Below are positions 1 through 9,289 of a stretch of 64,000 bases of DNA, one piece after another. The DNA comes from Cepaea nemoralis (taxonomy: Eukaryota; Mollusca; Gastropoda; Stylommatophora; Helicidae), in NCBI GenBank assembly GCA_014155875.1, contig JACEFZ010027754.1:434001-498000 (forward strand), in the 5' to 3' direction. The first letter of the stretch is position 1; every line of letters begins with the position of its first letter. A program made the position numbers and the translations under genes. The notes beneath the pieces are model-generated. The model was not told where the DNA came from. It searched no databases and was given only the letters and a program-made list of their open reading frames with translations.

Positions 1-57
1 GGTGGGTTAGGAGATGAGTGCTTGATATTCATGGATGTTACCTGGGGGAGTAAGACA

Positions 58-1370
58 TAAGCCAGGCTGTGTGACCCGGGTGTTATAGTCTGATAGGAGC
101 TAGCTGTGTGACTTCGTGGTGTTATGATGGTTAGAAGATAGTATGTGTGACCCTGGTGTTATAGTTGGATAGAAGCCATGCTGTGTGACCCTGGTGTTAC
201 AGTTGGACAGAAGCCAGGCTGTGTGGGCCCTGGTGTTATAGTTGGATAGAAGCCAGGCTGTGTGGCCCTGGGTTATAGTTGGATAGAAGCCAGGCTGTGT
301 GGCCCTGGTGTTATAGTTGGATAGAAGCCAGGATGTGTGGCCCTGGTGTTATAGTTGGATAGAAGCCAGGCTGTGTGACCCTGGTGTTATAGTTGGATAG
401 AAGCCAGGCTGTGTGGCCCTGGTGTTATAGTTGGATAGAAGCCAGGCTGTGTGACCCTGGTGTTATAGTTGGATAGAAGCCAGGATGTGTGGCCCTGGTG
501 TTATAGTTGGATAGAAGCCAGGCTGTGTGACCCTGGTGTTATAGTTGGATAGAAGCCAGGATGTGTGGCCCTGGTGTTATAGTTGGATAGAAGCCAGGCT
601 GTGTGGCCCTGGTGTTATAGTGGATAGAAGCCAGGCTGTGTGGCCCTGGTGTTATAGTTGGATAGAAGCCAGGCTGTGTGACCCTGGTGTTATAGTTGGA
701 TAGAAGCAGGATGGTGGCCCGGGTGTTATAGTCGGATATAAGCCAGACTCTGTGACCTGGGTTGTTATAGTCGGATAGAAGCCATAGTATGTGACCCGGG
801 TGTTATAGCCAGATAGAAGACAGGCCGTGTGACCCGGGTGTTATGTTGAGTAGAAGCCAGGATGTGTGACCCGGGTGTTATAGTCAGATAGAATCCAGGT
901 CGTGTGATCCTGGTGTTATAGTTGAATAGAAGCCAGACAGGAGACTGTCTAGATAGTGGAATTATATTTCAGCAAAAAATGTGACCTTATCGGATAGAAG
1001 GCGGGGTGTGTGGTCTGGGAAATTGGACAGGAATTAAACTTTGTGACCTGGATAGGCGGACAAGGGCAGTCTGTAACCTAGACATTCGGATAGAAGCCAA
1101 ACTGTGACGCTGGTAATCGGGTAAGAAACCAGACTTGTGGCTCGGATAGTCGAATAGAAACCAGGCTGTGTGATCTGGTAGTCTAATAGAAGCCAGGCTG
1201 TAATCTGGATAGATGGATAGAAGCCAGGCTGTGAATCTGGTTAGTCTAAAAGAAGCCAGGCTGTGAACTGATTAGTCAAACAGATGCCGGATAATGTGAC
1301 CTGGGTAGATGGATAGGGGTCAGACTTTGTGAGTTGAGTATTCGGACAAAAAGCCAGGCTGTGGTTTTCT
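58..1370. repeat. 38-bp tandem array, increasingly diverged to the right
   Basis: Repeats of about 38 bases with core GGATAGAAGCCAGGCTGTGT and GGTGTTATAGTT. They are near-identical between 180 and 720 and progressively diverged to about 1370. Two variants (GTGTGACCC and GTGTGGCCC) are interspersed. The array lies immediately upstream of NLK exon a and is presumably intronic. Confidence 0.95.
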
Positions 1371-1512
1371 CCGACGCATGGGATCGTCCAACAAGTGATG
1401 GTCCTTTCTCGTAGACACAGTAGTTTCCTGCCATGGGATTCTTTATTTGTTTAAGAGTTGAATGTTTAGTTAGTAATCACTTGGAAAGAATACACCTTAA
1501 CCAGCAATTCAG

Positions 1513-1619
1513 CTTTGTGGTGACAGAACTGATGCAGTCGGATCTTCATAAAATCATCGTTATCACCCCCGGCCCTCACCTCAGACCACGTCAAAGTCTT
1601 CTCTACCAAATACTCAGAG
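1513..1619 (+). CDS. NLK: Nemo-like kinase, exon a (N-lobe to C-lobe junction), partial gene
   Basis: This is the first visible exon of a nemo-like kinase, an atypical proline-directed MAP kinase that phosphorylates TCF/LEF and other nuclear factors. It encodes FVVTELMQSDLHKIIV, almost identical to the hinge region of animal NLK, then SPPALTSDHVKVF and LYQILRG. The acceptor ends in ttcag (1508-1512) and the donor is gtaaag at 1620, a phase-1 junction that pairs with the next exon. The family sequence is covered only by switching frame twice: one extra base just after HKIIV (about 1560) and one missing base before LYQ (about 1601). The two compensate. The ATP-binding loop and catalytic lysine are encoded upstream of the window. 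The product assignment is secure; whether the copy is functional is not. Confidence 0.9.
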
Positions 1620-1682
1620 GTAAAGTTACCTTTTGTTGTTCATACACGTGCTTTTCTGCATACAATTAAGAAGAACCTTTTT

Positions 1683-1975
1683 CCCTTTTCTTTTTTTCTT
1701 CTTCTTCTTCCTTTTTCTTCTTCTTTTTTCTTCTTCTTCTTCTTCTTCTTCTTCTTCTTCTTCTTCTTCTTCTTCTTCTCCTCCTCCTCCTCCTCCTCCT
1801 CCTCCTCCTCTCCTCTACCTCCTTCTTCCTCTTCTGCTTCTTCTTCTTCTCCTCCTCCTTTCTCCTCCTCCTCCTCTTTTCTTCTTCTTCTTCTTCTTCT
1901 TTTCTTCTTCTTCTTCTTCTTCTTCTTCTTCTTCTTCTTCTTCTTCTTCTTCTTCTTCTTCTTCTTCTTCTTCAA
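1683..1975 (+). repeat. Imperfect (TTC)n/(TCC)n polypyrimidine microsatellite
   Basis: About 290 bases are almost pure pyrimidine on the + strand: TTC runs, a TCC block near 1779-1815, then at least 30 consecutive TTC triplets. The complementary strand is GAA-rich. The open frames here (poly-Ser/Pro/Phe on +, poly-Lys/Glu on -) are by-products of the triplet repeat. Confidence 0.95.
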
Positions 1976-2120
1976 GAAACTGATAAAAAGTCTAGTGTTA
2001 ATCTATCGGTAATATTGAAACTATTAATATATCTATCAGTAATGTTGCAACTTTTTAATACAACTATCGATAATGTTGAATAAAGTGATTTGACAACACA
2101 CGCTGGGTCTTCTGTGTGGA

Positions 2121-2126
<6 letters not shown>

Positions 2127-2159
<33 letters not shown>

Positions 2160-2177
2160 CACGCGCGCGCGCGCGCG

Positions 2178-2231
<54 letters not shown>
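2127..2231. repeat. (CA)n(CG)n(CA)n(TA)n compound dinucleotide tract
   Basis: CA dinucleotides (2127-2158) lead into a CG run (about 2162-2178), CA again, and then a TA run (about 2212-2231). Alternating purine-pyrimidine of this kind is a textbook Z-DNA-prone sequence. It abuts the poly(T) end of a SINE. Confidence 0.95.
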
Positions 2232-2232
<1 letters not shown>

Positions 2233-2472
2233 TTTTTTTTTTAGCATATCCTTTTACAGGACTTAGCTGTCAACACCAGCATCTTTCAGCTGTATGTTGA
2301 TCTCTTGGCAAGATTACGCTCAGTAGTTTGCCATTGCTTTCTGAGCGGCCGGCTCACATACCCCGTAAGTTACCGATGCGATTCGAACCACTGTGATTTG
2401 AACCGTCATCACGTTACCGACGAGATTATACGAGATTACGGAGAAAAGTCATAACCTCTAAGCCACGAAGCC
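2232..2472 (-). mobile_element. tRNA-derived SINE, family A, full-length copy
   Basis: Read on the minus strand, the element starts with a tRNA-like head with a good pol III A box (TGGCTTAGAGG) and a B box (GGTTCGAATCG). It continues through a conserved body (CTCAGAAAGCAATGGCAAAC; then AGCTGAAAGATGCTG) and ends in a poly(A) tail, seen as poly(T) at 2232-2242. Related copies are at 7929-8192, 32122-32325, 39015-39274, 62471-62718 and a diverged one at 11036-11225. It lies about 70 bases upstream of an NLK acceptor. Confidence 0.85.
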
Positions 2473-2543
2473 TATATGACACATTGACATCATCTACCGC
2501 ATCCCAACAATAAGACAGTGACTGGATGCTGTTGTCTTCCCAG

Positions 2544-2630
2544 GACTGAAGTACTTGCATTCAGCTCGAGTCTTACATCGGGGACATCAAGCCAGGGAAT
2601 CTGCTAGTCAACAGCAACTGCTGCCTCAAG
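2544..2630 (+). CDS. NLK: Nemo-like kinase, exon b (catalytic loop HRD)
   Basis: This exon encodes GLKYLHSARVLHR, DIKPGNLLVNSNCCLK, i.e. kinase subdomain VIb with the HRD catalytic loop and the following KPGN segment. The acceptor is ttcccag (to 2543), completing a glycine codon split with exon a (phase 1). The donor is gtgagt at 2631 (phase 0). In the middle of the catalytic loop the sequence has four G residues (2580-2583) where three keep the frame, so the literal reading shifts frame exactly at HRD. A homopolymer error is the simplest cause. If genuine, the kinase would be inactive and truncated. Confidence 0.92.
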
Positions 2631-2799
2631 GTGAGTCTCTCATCATCTTTGTGACCTCGGTGATTGTCCATTTCATTATCAAGCATAAACTATATGATCA
2701 CATGCAAGTCCTTCCCTGAACGTTGCTGTCGTCTCCATGTCGCGGTCATCAAAAGCCCCCCAAAAGTGCCTCTACCCAGGACAGCTCTCCCGTCTCTTG

Positions 2800-5500
2800 G
2801 GGTTTTCGTGTCTCAGGATGACATCTGTGATTTCTTGTGCCCGTCTTGTCGTGTCTAAGGATGACATCTGTAATTTCTTGTGCCCATCTTGTCGTGTTTA
2901 AGGATGGCATCTGTGATTTCTTGTGCCCATCTTGTCGTGTCTAAGGATGGCATCTGTGATTTCTTGTGCCCATCTTGTCGTGTCTAAGGATGGCATCTGT
3001 GATTTCTTGTGCCCATCTTGTCGTGTTTAAGGATGGCATCTGTGATTTCCCGTGCCATCTTGTCGTGTTTCAGGATGGCATCTGTGATTTCTTGTGCCCA
3101 TCTTGTCATGTTTAAGGATTGCATCTATGATTTATTGTGCCCCCTCTTGTCGTGTTTAAGGATGGCATCTGTGATTTATTGTGCCATCTTGTCGTGTCTA
3201 AGGATGGCATCTGTGATTTCTTGTGCCCATCTTGTCGTGTCTAAGGATGGCATCTGTGATTTCTTGTGCCCATCTTGTCGTGTTTAAGGATGGCATCTGT
3301 GATTTCTTGTGCCCATCTTGTCATGTCTAAGGATGGCATCTGTGATTTCTTGTGCCCGTCTTGCCGTGTCTAAGGATGGCATCTGTGATTTCTTGTGCCC
3401 ATCTTGTCGTGTCTAAGGATGGCATCTGTAATTTCTTGTCCCATCTTGTCGTGTCTAAGTATGGCATCCGTGATTTCTTGTGCCCATCTTGTCGTGTCTA
3501 AGGATGGCATCCGTGATTTCTTGTGCCCGTCTTGTCGTGTCTAAGGTTGGCATCTGTAATTTCTTGTGCCCATCTTGTCGTGTCTAAGGATGGCATCCGT
3601 GATTTCTTGTGCCAATCTTGTCGTGTCTAAGGATGGCATCCGTGATGTCTTGTGCCCATCTTGTCGTGTCTAAGGATGGCATCTATAATTTCTTGGGCCC
3701 ATCTTGTCGTGTCTAAGGATGGCATCTGTGATTTCTTGTGCCCATCTTGTCGTGTCTAAGGATGGCATCCGTGATTTCTTGTGCCCATCTTGTCGTGTTT
3801 AAGATGGCATCTGTGATTTATTGTGCCCATCTTGTCATGTCTCAGGATGGCATCTGTGATTTCTTGTGCCCATCTTGTCATGTCTAAGGATGGCATCTGT
3901 AATTTCTAGTGCCCATCTTGTCGTGTTTAAGGATGGCATCTGTGATTTCTTGTGCCCATCTTGTCATGTCTAAGGATGGCATCTGTGATTTCTTGTGCCC
4001 ATCTTGTCTGTCTAAGGATGGCATCTGTGATTCTTGTGCCCATCTTGTCGTGTTAAGGATGGCATCTGTGATTTCTTGTGCCCATCTTGTCGTGTCTAAG
4101 GATGGCATCTGTAATTTCTTGTGCCCATCTTGTCGTGTCTAAGGATGGCATCTGTGATTTCTTGTGCCCATCTTGTCGTGTTTAAGATGGCATCTGTGAT
4201 TTCTTGTGCCCATCTTGTCGTGTAAGGATGGCATCTGTGATTTCTTGTGCCCATCTTGTCATGTCTAAGGATGGCATCTGTAATTTCTTGTGCCCATCTT
4301 GTTGTGTTAACGGGTGGCATCTGTGATTTCTTGTGCCCATCTTGTCGTGTCTAAGGATGGCATCAGTGATTTCTTGTGCCCATCTTGTCGTGTCTAAGGA
4401 TGGCATCTGTGATTTCTTGTGCCCATCTTGTCGTGTCTAAGGTTGGCATCTGTAATTTCTTGTGCCCATCTTGTCGTGTCTAAGGATGGCATCTGTATTT
4501 CTTGTGCCCATCTTGTCGTGTCTAAGGATGGCATCTGTGATTTCTTGTGCCCATCTTGTCGTGTCTTTAAAATGGCATCTGTGATTTATTGTGCCCATCT
4601 TGTCGTGTCTAAGGATGGCATCTGTAATTTCTTGTGCCCATCTTGTCGTGTCTAAGGATGGCATCTGTGATTTATTGTGCCCATCTTGTCATGTCTAAGG
4701 ATGGCATCTGTAATTTCTTGTGCCCATCTTGTCGTGTTTAAGATGGCATCTGTGATTTATTGTGCCATCTTGTCGTGTCTAAGGATGGCATCTGTGATTT
4801 CTTGTGCCCATCTTGTCGTGTCTAAGGATGGCATCTGTGATTTCTTGTGCCCATCTTGTCGTGTCTAAGGATGGCATCTGTGATTTCTTTTGCCCATCTT
4901 GTCGTGTCTAAGGATGGCATCCGTGATTTATTGTGCCCATCTTGTCGTGTCTAAGGATGGCATCCGTTATTTCTTGTGCCCATCTTGTCGTGTCTAAGGA
5001 TGGCATCCGTGATTTCTTGTGCCCATCTTGTCGTGTCTAAGGATGGCATCTGTGATTTCTTGTGCCCATCTTGTCGGTCTAAGGATGACATCTGTGATTT
5101 CTTGTGCCCATCTTGTCGTGTCTAAGGATGGCATCTGTGATTTCGTTGCCCATCTTGTCGTGTCTAAGGATGGCATCCGTGATTTCTTGTGCCCATCTTG
5201 TCGTGTCTAAGGATGGCATCCGTGATTTCTTGTGCCCATCTTGTCGTGTCTAAGGATGGCATCTGTGATTTCTTGTGCCCATCTTGTCGTGTCTAAGGAT
5301 GGCATCTGTAATTTCTTGTGCCCATCTTGTCGTGTCTAAGGATGGCATCTGTGATTTCTTGTGCCCATCTTGTCGTGTCTAAGGATGGCATCTGTAATTT
5401 CTTGTGCCCATCTTGTCGTGTCTAAGGATGGCATCTGTGATTTCTTGTGCCCATCTTGACGTGTTTAAAGGATGGTATCTGTGATTTCCGGTGTCCATCC
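2800..5500. repeat. 43-bp satellite array, about 60 copies
   Basis: The unit is about 43 bases, with core CTAAGGATGGCATCTGTGAT followed by TTCTTGTGCCCATCTTGTCG. It fills about 2.7 kb of the NLK intron between exons b and c. Variants include GTGATTTATTG and CCGTGATT forms, and single-base deletions are frequent. The short ORFs here (MASVISCAHLVV-like on +, TRWAQEITDAIL-like on -) are repeat artefacts. Confidence 0.97.
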
Positions 5501-5713
5501 TCCTGCTGATCTACTCATCTTCCAGGAATCACGCCTTTCCAGGCTGTTCATTACCCACCACAGTGGTGTTTATTATGGTCAAAGTATTTTAGTTTCTGAG
5601 ACTTGACGCTGTCTATTGGCCTTATTTCCATGTTCAGATGGTGTCGATAAACATTTACCGAAAATAATTTATTTTCTTGCACTGTTCTTACCACGTTTAT
5701 ACCGACACACGAG
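5501..5713. other. Unique intronic sequence
   Basis: About 210 bases between the 43-bp array and the next SINE, with no recognisable coding or repeat structure. Confidence 0.5.
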
Positions 5714-5960
5714 CTCTCGTTTAGTTTAGTTTAGTTTAGTAGATGGATCAACATCACGGCACACGGGTGCAACCCATAAGTGCTCCGTTCTCCTCCTAAC
5801 TCAAACCTGAGTCTGGAGAAAAAACTCAGCCCTGTGCACGAACTCCGTAGCACCGCCGAGGATCCTGAAATACTTCGGGTAGATTTTTAACTCGAAATTT
5901 TGCCGGGCAGCGCCGTTAGGCTACTCTTTTTCGATTTCCAACTGCCAAGGGATTTTTACG
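5714..5960 (-). mobile_element. SINE, family B/D group, diverged, with (TTTAG)n-type tail
   Basis: A short tandem TTTAG/GTTTAGTTTAG tail at about 5718-5740 is followed by a body containing CATAAGTGCTCC and GCACGAACTCCGTAGC. These words recur in other minus-strand elements in this window (16486-16773, 17937-18180, 63750-64000). The tRNA-like head is not clearly preserved. Family membership is inferred from shared words. Confidence 0.55.
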
Positions 5961-6172
5961 TGCGCAAAACAATACAGCTCTCGTGATGTATGCAACAGTT
6001 TTCTCACTTTTCTGAAGCCCCTTATTTTGCTCCATACAGCTGTGAATGCAGTTTTCTCCTCACTAGGTCATTATTTCCTTCTTAGCTGGTTGTACACGAG
6101 GGCATCCCGGAGAACATGCTCTGCAGTTTGATCATTCTGCCCGTATGGGCATAGTGGTGGGTCACTCACGCC
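5961..6172 (-). mobile_element. Non-LTR retrotransposon remnant, 3' (C-terminal) part
   Basis: Minus-strand translation near 6070-6165 gives CPYGQNDQTAEHVLRDA, the cysteine/histidine motif at the end of many LINE polyproteins that follows the RNase H domain (compare CNCGTGKMTAKHLLQECP in the LINE near 62255). The reading continues into 6680-6910 beyond an inserted DNA element. Frames are broken; this is a fossil. Confidence 0.75.
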
Positions 6173-6679
6173 TAGGGTTGCTAGACTTCCGGCAAAAATA
6201 GAACATGTCCTCCTTTTTAGCCTTATATTCTCCGTCCGGCAGCAAAGCTACGGCTTTTCTTATATTTTATGTTATAATTCTGTTTGTATTGTTGTTTTAT
6301 GCATTATGGGATTGCTAACGAGGATCTTTCTACGAAAATCTAGTTCCTCGAGAAATATGTAGTGTATTTAATAAAGATTATAAGGTAAAATTGTACAATC
6401 GGCTTTTTAAAATAATGTGTTTTTAGCATTTTGAAAAAAGGCCTCCACGAATTATATTTATTTTTTTAACGTGATTGTTTCTTGGTCGATTCACTAAGAG
6501 TAAGATACACTTATTGGCAGGTATTGTAATAAAATTGTACTGATTGAGGGGTTTTAAACTAGAACGATTCAAATGAAATATTCAATATATCCTCCTTTAA
6601 CCTCTTTTTTTTTTGGGGGGGGGGGGGGGGGAGGGGCTTATTATGTCCCTCTTTTGATGCCCACGTATCTGGCAACCCT
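6173..6679. mobile_element. Non-autonomous DNA transposon with AGGGTTGC terminal inverted repeats
   Basis: The left end reads AGGGTTGCTAGA and the right end is its near-perfect inverse (TCTGGCAACCCT). It is flanked by ACTCACGCC (6164-6172) and ACTCAGGCC (6680-6688), an 8/9 match read as a target-site duplication. The TSD length suggests a hAT-like element, but there is no transposase inside. The insertion splits a minus-strand LINE remnant whose translation resumes on the other side. A T-run/G-run lies inside at 6606-6636. Confidence 0.75.
6606..6636. repeat. T8-10/G18 homopolymer pair
   Basis: A poly(T) run is followed directly by a poly(G) run of about 18 and then AGGGG. It lies inside the DNA element. 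Confidence 0.9.
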
Positions 6680-6910
6680 ACTCAGGCCAAGTCTATACAT
6701 ATGTTTGTTTAGTGCGAGCACTATCCGAAGCCTAAAAAGATGAACTATTCCTGCCGGTCAAGGGAGTGATAGCAGTTGTTGGTTCGGTTCTATCTTTTCT
6801 GGCAGTGCGGATAACTCGTTTGTTCCCCATATAATTTGCATGTTCGTTCTCTTCCTGTTCACATCCTCCATATTCTTGGCAAGTTCATTTGCCTTCTCAT
6901 TCAGTCAGTT
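6680..6910 (-). mobile_element. Non-LTR retrotransposon remnant, RNase H-proximal part
   Basis: Minus-strand translation shows NEKANELAKNMEDVN, matching the end of a LINE-type RNase H domain (GNEKADELAK), and further on RLRIVLALNKHMYRLGL, the segment before the Cys/His motif. It is continuous with 5961-6172 once the 6173-6679 insertion is removed. Confidence 0.75.
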
Positions 6911-6939
6911 GATTAAAGTGTGCATAGTTAACGTTTGCG

Positions 6940-7215
6940 GGCATTTTGGGTGGCGCCGAGTCAAGAACCGAATTCACAGGACATTCCTATACGTTCTGTG
7001 TTCTCATCTTCATCAGCCAGCGAAGAGTCCCAAGTTCTAATTGTACCAGCTGCAGTCTGATTATGTGTCCCCCTGGCCCTTCCTCAGAGTACAAAAAGTC
7101 GCCAAATTCTCTGGTCACTCCTTGCAGCATCATTCTCTCCAGGCTGATAACAGCTCATGTATCTGTCCTGCCACACATGATATATTTCACAGGGCCATGA
7201 TCACATCTATCTTAT
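6940..7215 (-). mobile_element. SINE-like repeat related to the copy at 17937-18180
   Basis: Shares ordered words (AAGAACCGA, AGGACATTC, AGAGTC, TCTGATTA) with 17937-18180, same orientation. Both are diverged copies of one interspersed family. The boundaries are approximate. Confidence 0.5.
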
Positions 7216-7586
7216 CGTGCACCAGTATCCCAACTAGCGGCGCAGACCCAGCCAGTCTGTTATGAGTAGAAATAAACTTGAACAATTAGTGACAAGTAGC
7301 GAACTTCATGGGAAAAGAATAAAGGAAAGACAAAGATAACTACTGAATGGCTGACCACGTGGCATAACCAGGACAAACACACAAAACATTGTGCGAGGAC
7401 TGGTGATCGTGTGAAATGGGAAACCATGACTGCAAACGCCTATTGACACGGCACACGTTTACGAGGATGGATTGTATCATATATTTCTATCGTATGATTC
7501 TATTTCTGCGCTCTTATCCTGTTATTACACCTTTGTGTAACTGTTTTATTTTGTTTTTACTTTGCCATAAAAAGTATACTCCCCAG

Positions 7587-7798
7587 ATCTGCGACTTCGG
7601 TCTTGCCCGCATCATGGAACCAGACGAGAACGTAAACCATGACACAGGAAGTAGTCACGCAATATTACCGCGCACCAGAGATCCTCATGGGGGCCGTCCA
7701 TTACACTTCAGCTGTGGACGTTCTGGTCGGTGGGATGCATCTTTGCAGAATTGCTCAGTCGCAGGATTTTGTTCCAAGCCTCAGCCCCTGTACAACAG
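7587..7798 (+). CDS. NLK: Nemo-like kinase, exon c (DFG, TQE activation loop, APE)
   Basis: This exon encodes ICDFGLARIMEPDENVN, then MTQEVVTQYYRAPEILMG, then WSVGCIFAELLSRRILFQ. It carries the DFG metal-binding motif, the NLK-specific TQE activation-loop motif (in place of the usual MAPK TXY), the APE motif and subdomain IX. The acceptor is ccccag (to 7586) and the donor is gtgggt at 7799; both boundaries are phase 0, matching neighbouring exons. The exon is 212 bases where 210 would match the 70-residue family segment. There is one surplus base just before MTQE (about 7636-7638) and one before WSV (about 7723), so the protein appears in three frames. Residues are otherwise very conserved, which argues for sequence error or very recent inactivation. 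Confidence 0.95.
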
Positions 7799-7874
7799 GT
7801 GGGTACAGTCGGTGCGCTTGTTGTTGCTGGTGTTTGTATAACTGCCAGAGTTGCCATGCTTCCCTTAAAGTTAT

Positions 7875-7927
7875 GTGTTGTGTGGATGCTCGTGTGCGTG
7901 TCTGTGTGGATGTTTGTGTGGATGCTT

Positions 7928-7958
<31 letters not shown>

Positions 7959-8600
7959 CCCGCGTTTCCATCCTGTTTCAGGAATTGCGGTCAACACCAG
8001 CATCTTTCAGCTGTATGTTGATTCCTAGGCTAGATTACGCTCATCAGCACGCCACGACTTTCTGAGCGACCGGCTCCATACTCTCATAAGTCACTTTTGC
8101 GATTCGAACCACTGCTAATTCTCGTCGCGTCACGTGACGAGAGTATTCGGAGTTAGCGGAGAAAGCTGCTAACCCCTCGGCCACGGAGCCGGTTGTGTGG
8201 ATGCTTGTGACTTGTGTAAATGTTTGTGTGGATGCTTGCGTGGATGTATGTGTGGATGCTCGTGTGGATGTTTGTGTGGAAGTTTCTGTGGTTCAATGTT
8301 CACCCCGCAGGGGTGTTTGTGTGCATGCTTGTGTGGATGTTTGTATAGACATTTGTGGGGGATGTTTGTGTGAAGTTCTATCTGTGATCCAATGTTCAGT
8401 CCTCAGTGGATGTTGTGTAGGTGCTTGTGTGGATGTTTGTGTCTATATTTGTGTGGGTGCTTGTGTGGATAACTGTGTGGGTGCATGTGTGGATGTTTGT
8501 GTGGGTGCTTGTGTAGGTACTTGTGTGGATGTTTCTCTCTGTGTCCAATGTTAAAACCACAATCTGGACGTGTGTGGATGTTTCTATCTGGGGTCCAATA
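7875..8600. repeat. 12-bp (TGTGTGGATGYT)n tandem array, split by a SINE
   Basis: Imperfect 12-base units TGTGTGGATGCT/TGTTTGTGTGGA lie on both sides of the SINE at 7929-8192. They continue with interruptions to about 8590 (including CAATGTTCA-containing spacers). The short Cys/Val-rich (+) and His/Thr-rich (-) ORFs are repeat artefacts. Confidence 0.9.
7929..8192 (-). mobile_element. tRNA-derived SINE, family A, full-length copy
   Basis: The minus strand has head CCGGCTCCGTGGCCGAGGGG (A-box region), a B box (GGTTCGAATCGC), the family body (AGCTGAAAGATGCTGGTGTT) and a poly(A) tail seen as about 29 T at 7929-7957. It sits inside the 12-bp array; TGTGTGGATGCTTG is present on both sides, but in a tandem repeat that cannot be claimed as a target-site duplication. 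Confidence 0.88.
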
Positions 8601-9289
8601 TTTAGTCGGCAGTAGGTTACACATGTAGCAGTTAAGTGTATGTTCGCTGTTTGTTTCGTCATTCAAACACGTGCGCATGGACTCTAAGTGACTTTGTCAT
8701 AGCCTGTTCTGATACGGCAGTACCTCGCTGAAAGAATGTGTGTCCTTCAAACACCCCCACCAGTATTTCCCATCTCCACCCCTTCTCCCTCGCCCACGCA
8801 ATGTCTCTATAAACACTCACCCCATAAATGGTTCTCTATTTTACTAGTTTAATATTTACCGTACGCGAAAACGCAAAAAAAAAATGTGCCGCTAAGTCGA
8901 TGAGCCGTCTTCCCATTCTCACGCACTCACTGCCCAGACGGCTTGTAAAGATATAATGACGTGTTTGGTCGGGTTTCTGTTCCCATCGTTGAAGCGATGA
9001 TCATGATGATGATGATGATGATGTCTTCTGATCAACAAACCCTGACTTGCTAAGAAAACATCCCAGAAAAAAAAAAAATCCGGCTCTAAACGAAATGCTC
9101 TCTCTTGCTCATCTTTAAAATACTCGGGGAGAGCGACAGGGTTCGGGGAGAGCGACAGGGGTCGGAAACAAACGGCTTCTGTTATTCTAAACTGGGGAAT
9201 GGGCTTTCCTCAATGTTTTGTTCCCCGCCTGGCTCTGCATTAACTCATACTTCCCTGGTTATACTTGAACCCCATATCCCCGTTGTTGA
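8601..9289. other. Intronic sequence without recognised genes
   Basis: Low-complexity spots include a short (GAT)n at about 9000-9022 and A-runs at 8874-8883 and 9068-9079. I see no coding exon or known element. Confidence 0.5.

Larger units (their letters stand above)
1620..2543 (+). other. NLK intron (exon a to exon b)
   Basis: This intron runs from donor gtaaag to acceptor ttcccag. It holds a long TTC/TCC tract, a CA/CG/TA dinucleotide tract and a minus-strand SINE, listed separately. I see no further coding sequence in it. Confidence 0.85.

Noticed and set aside
1633..1983. Poly-Ser/Pro frame and poly-Lys/Glu frame
   Set aside because: Direct translation of the TTC/GAA and TCC/GGA microsatellite.
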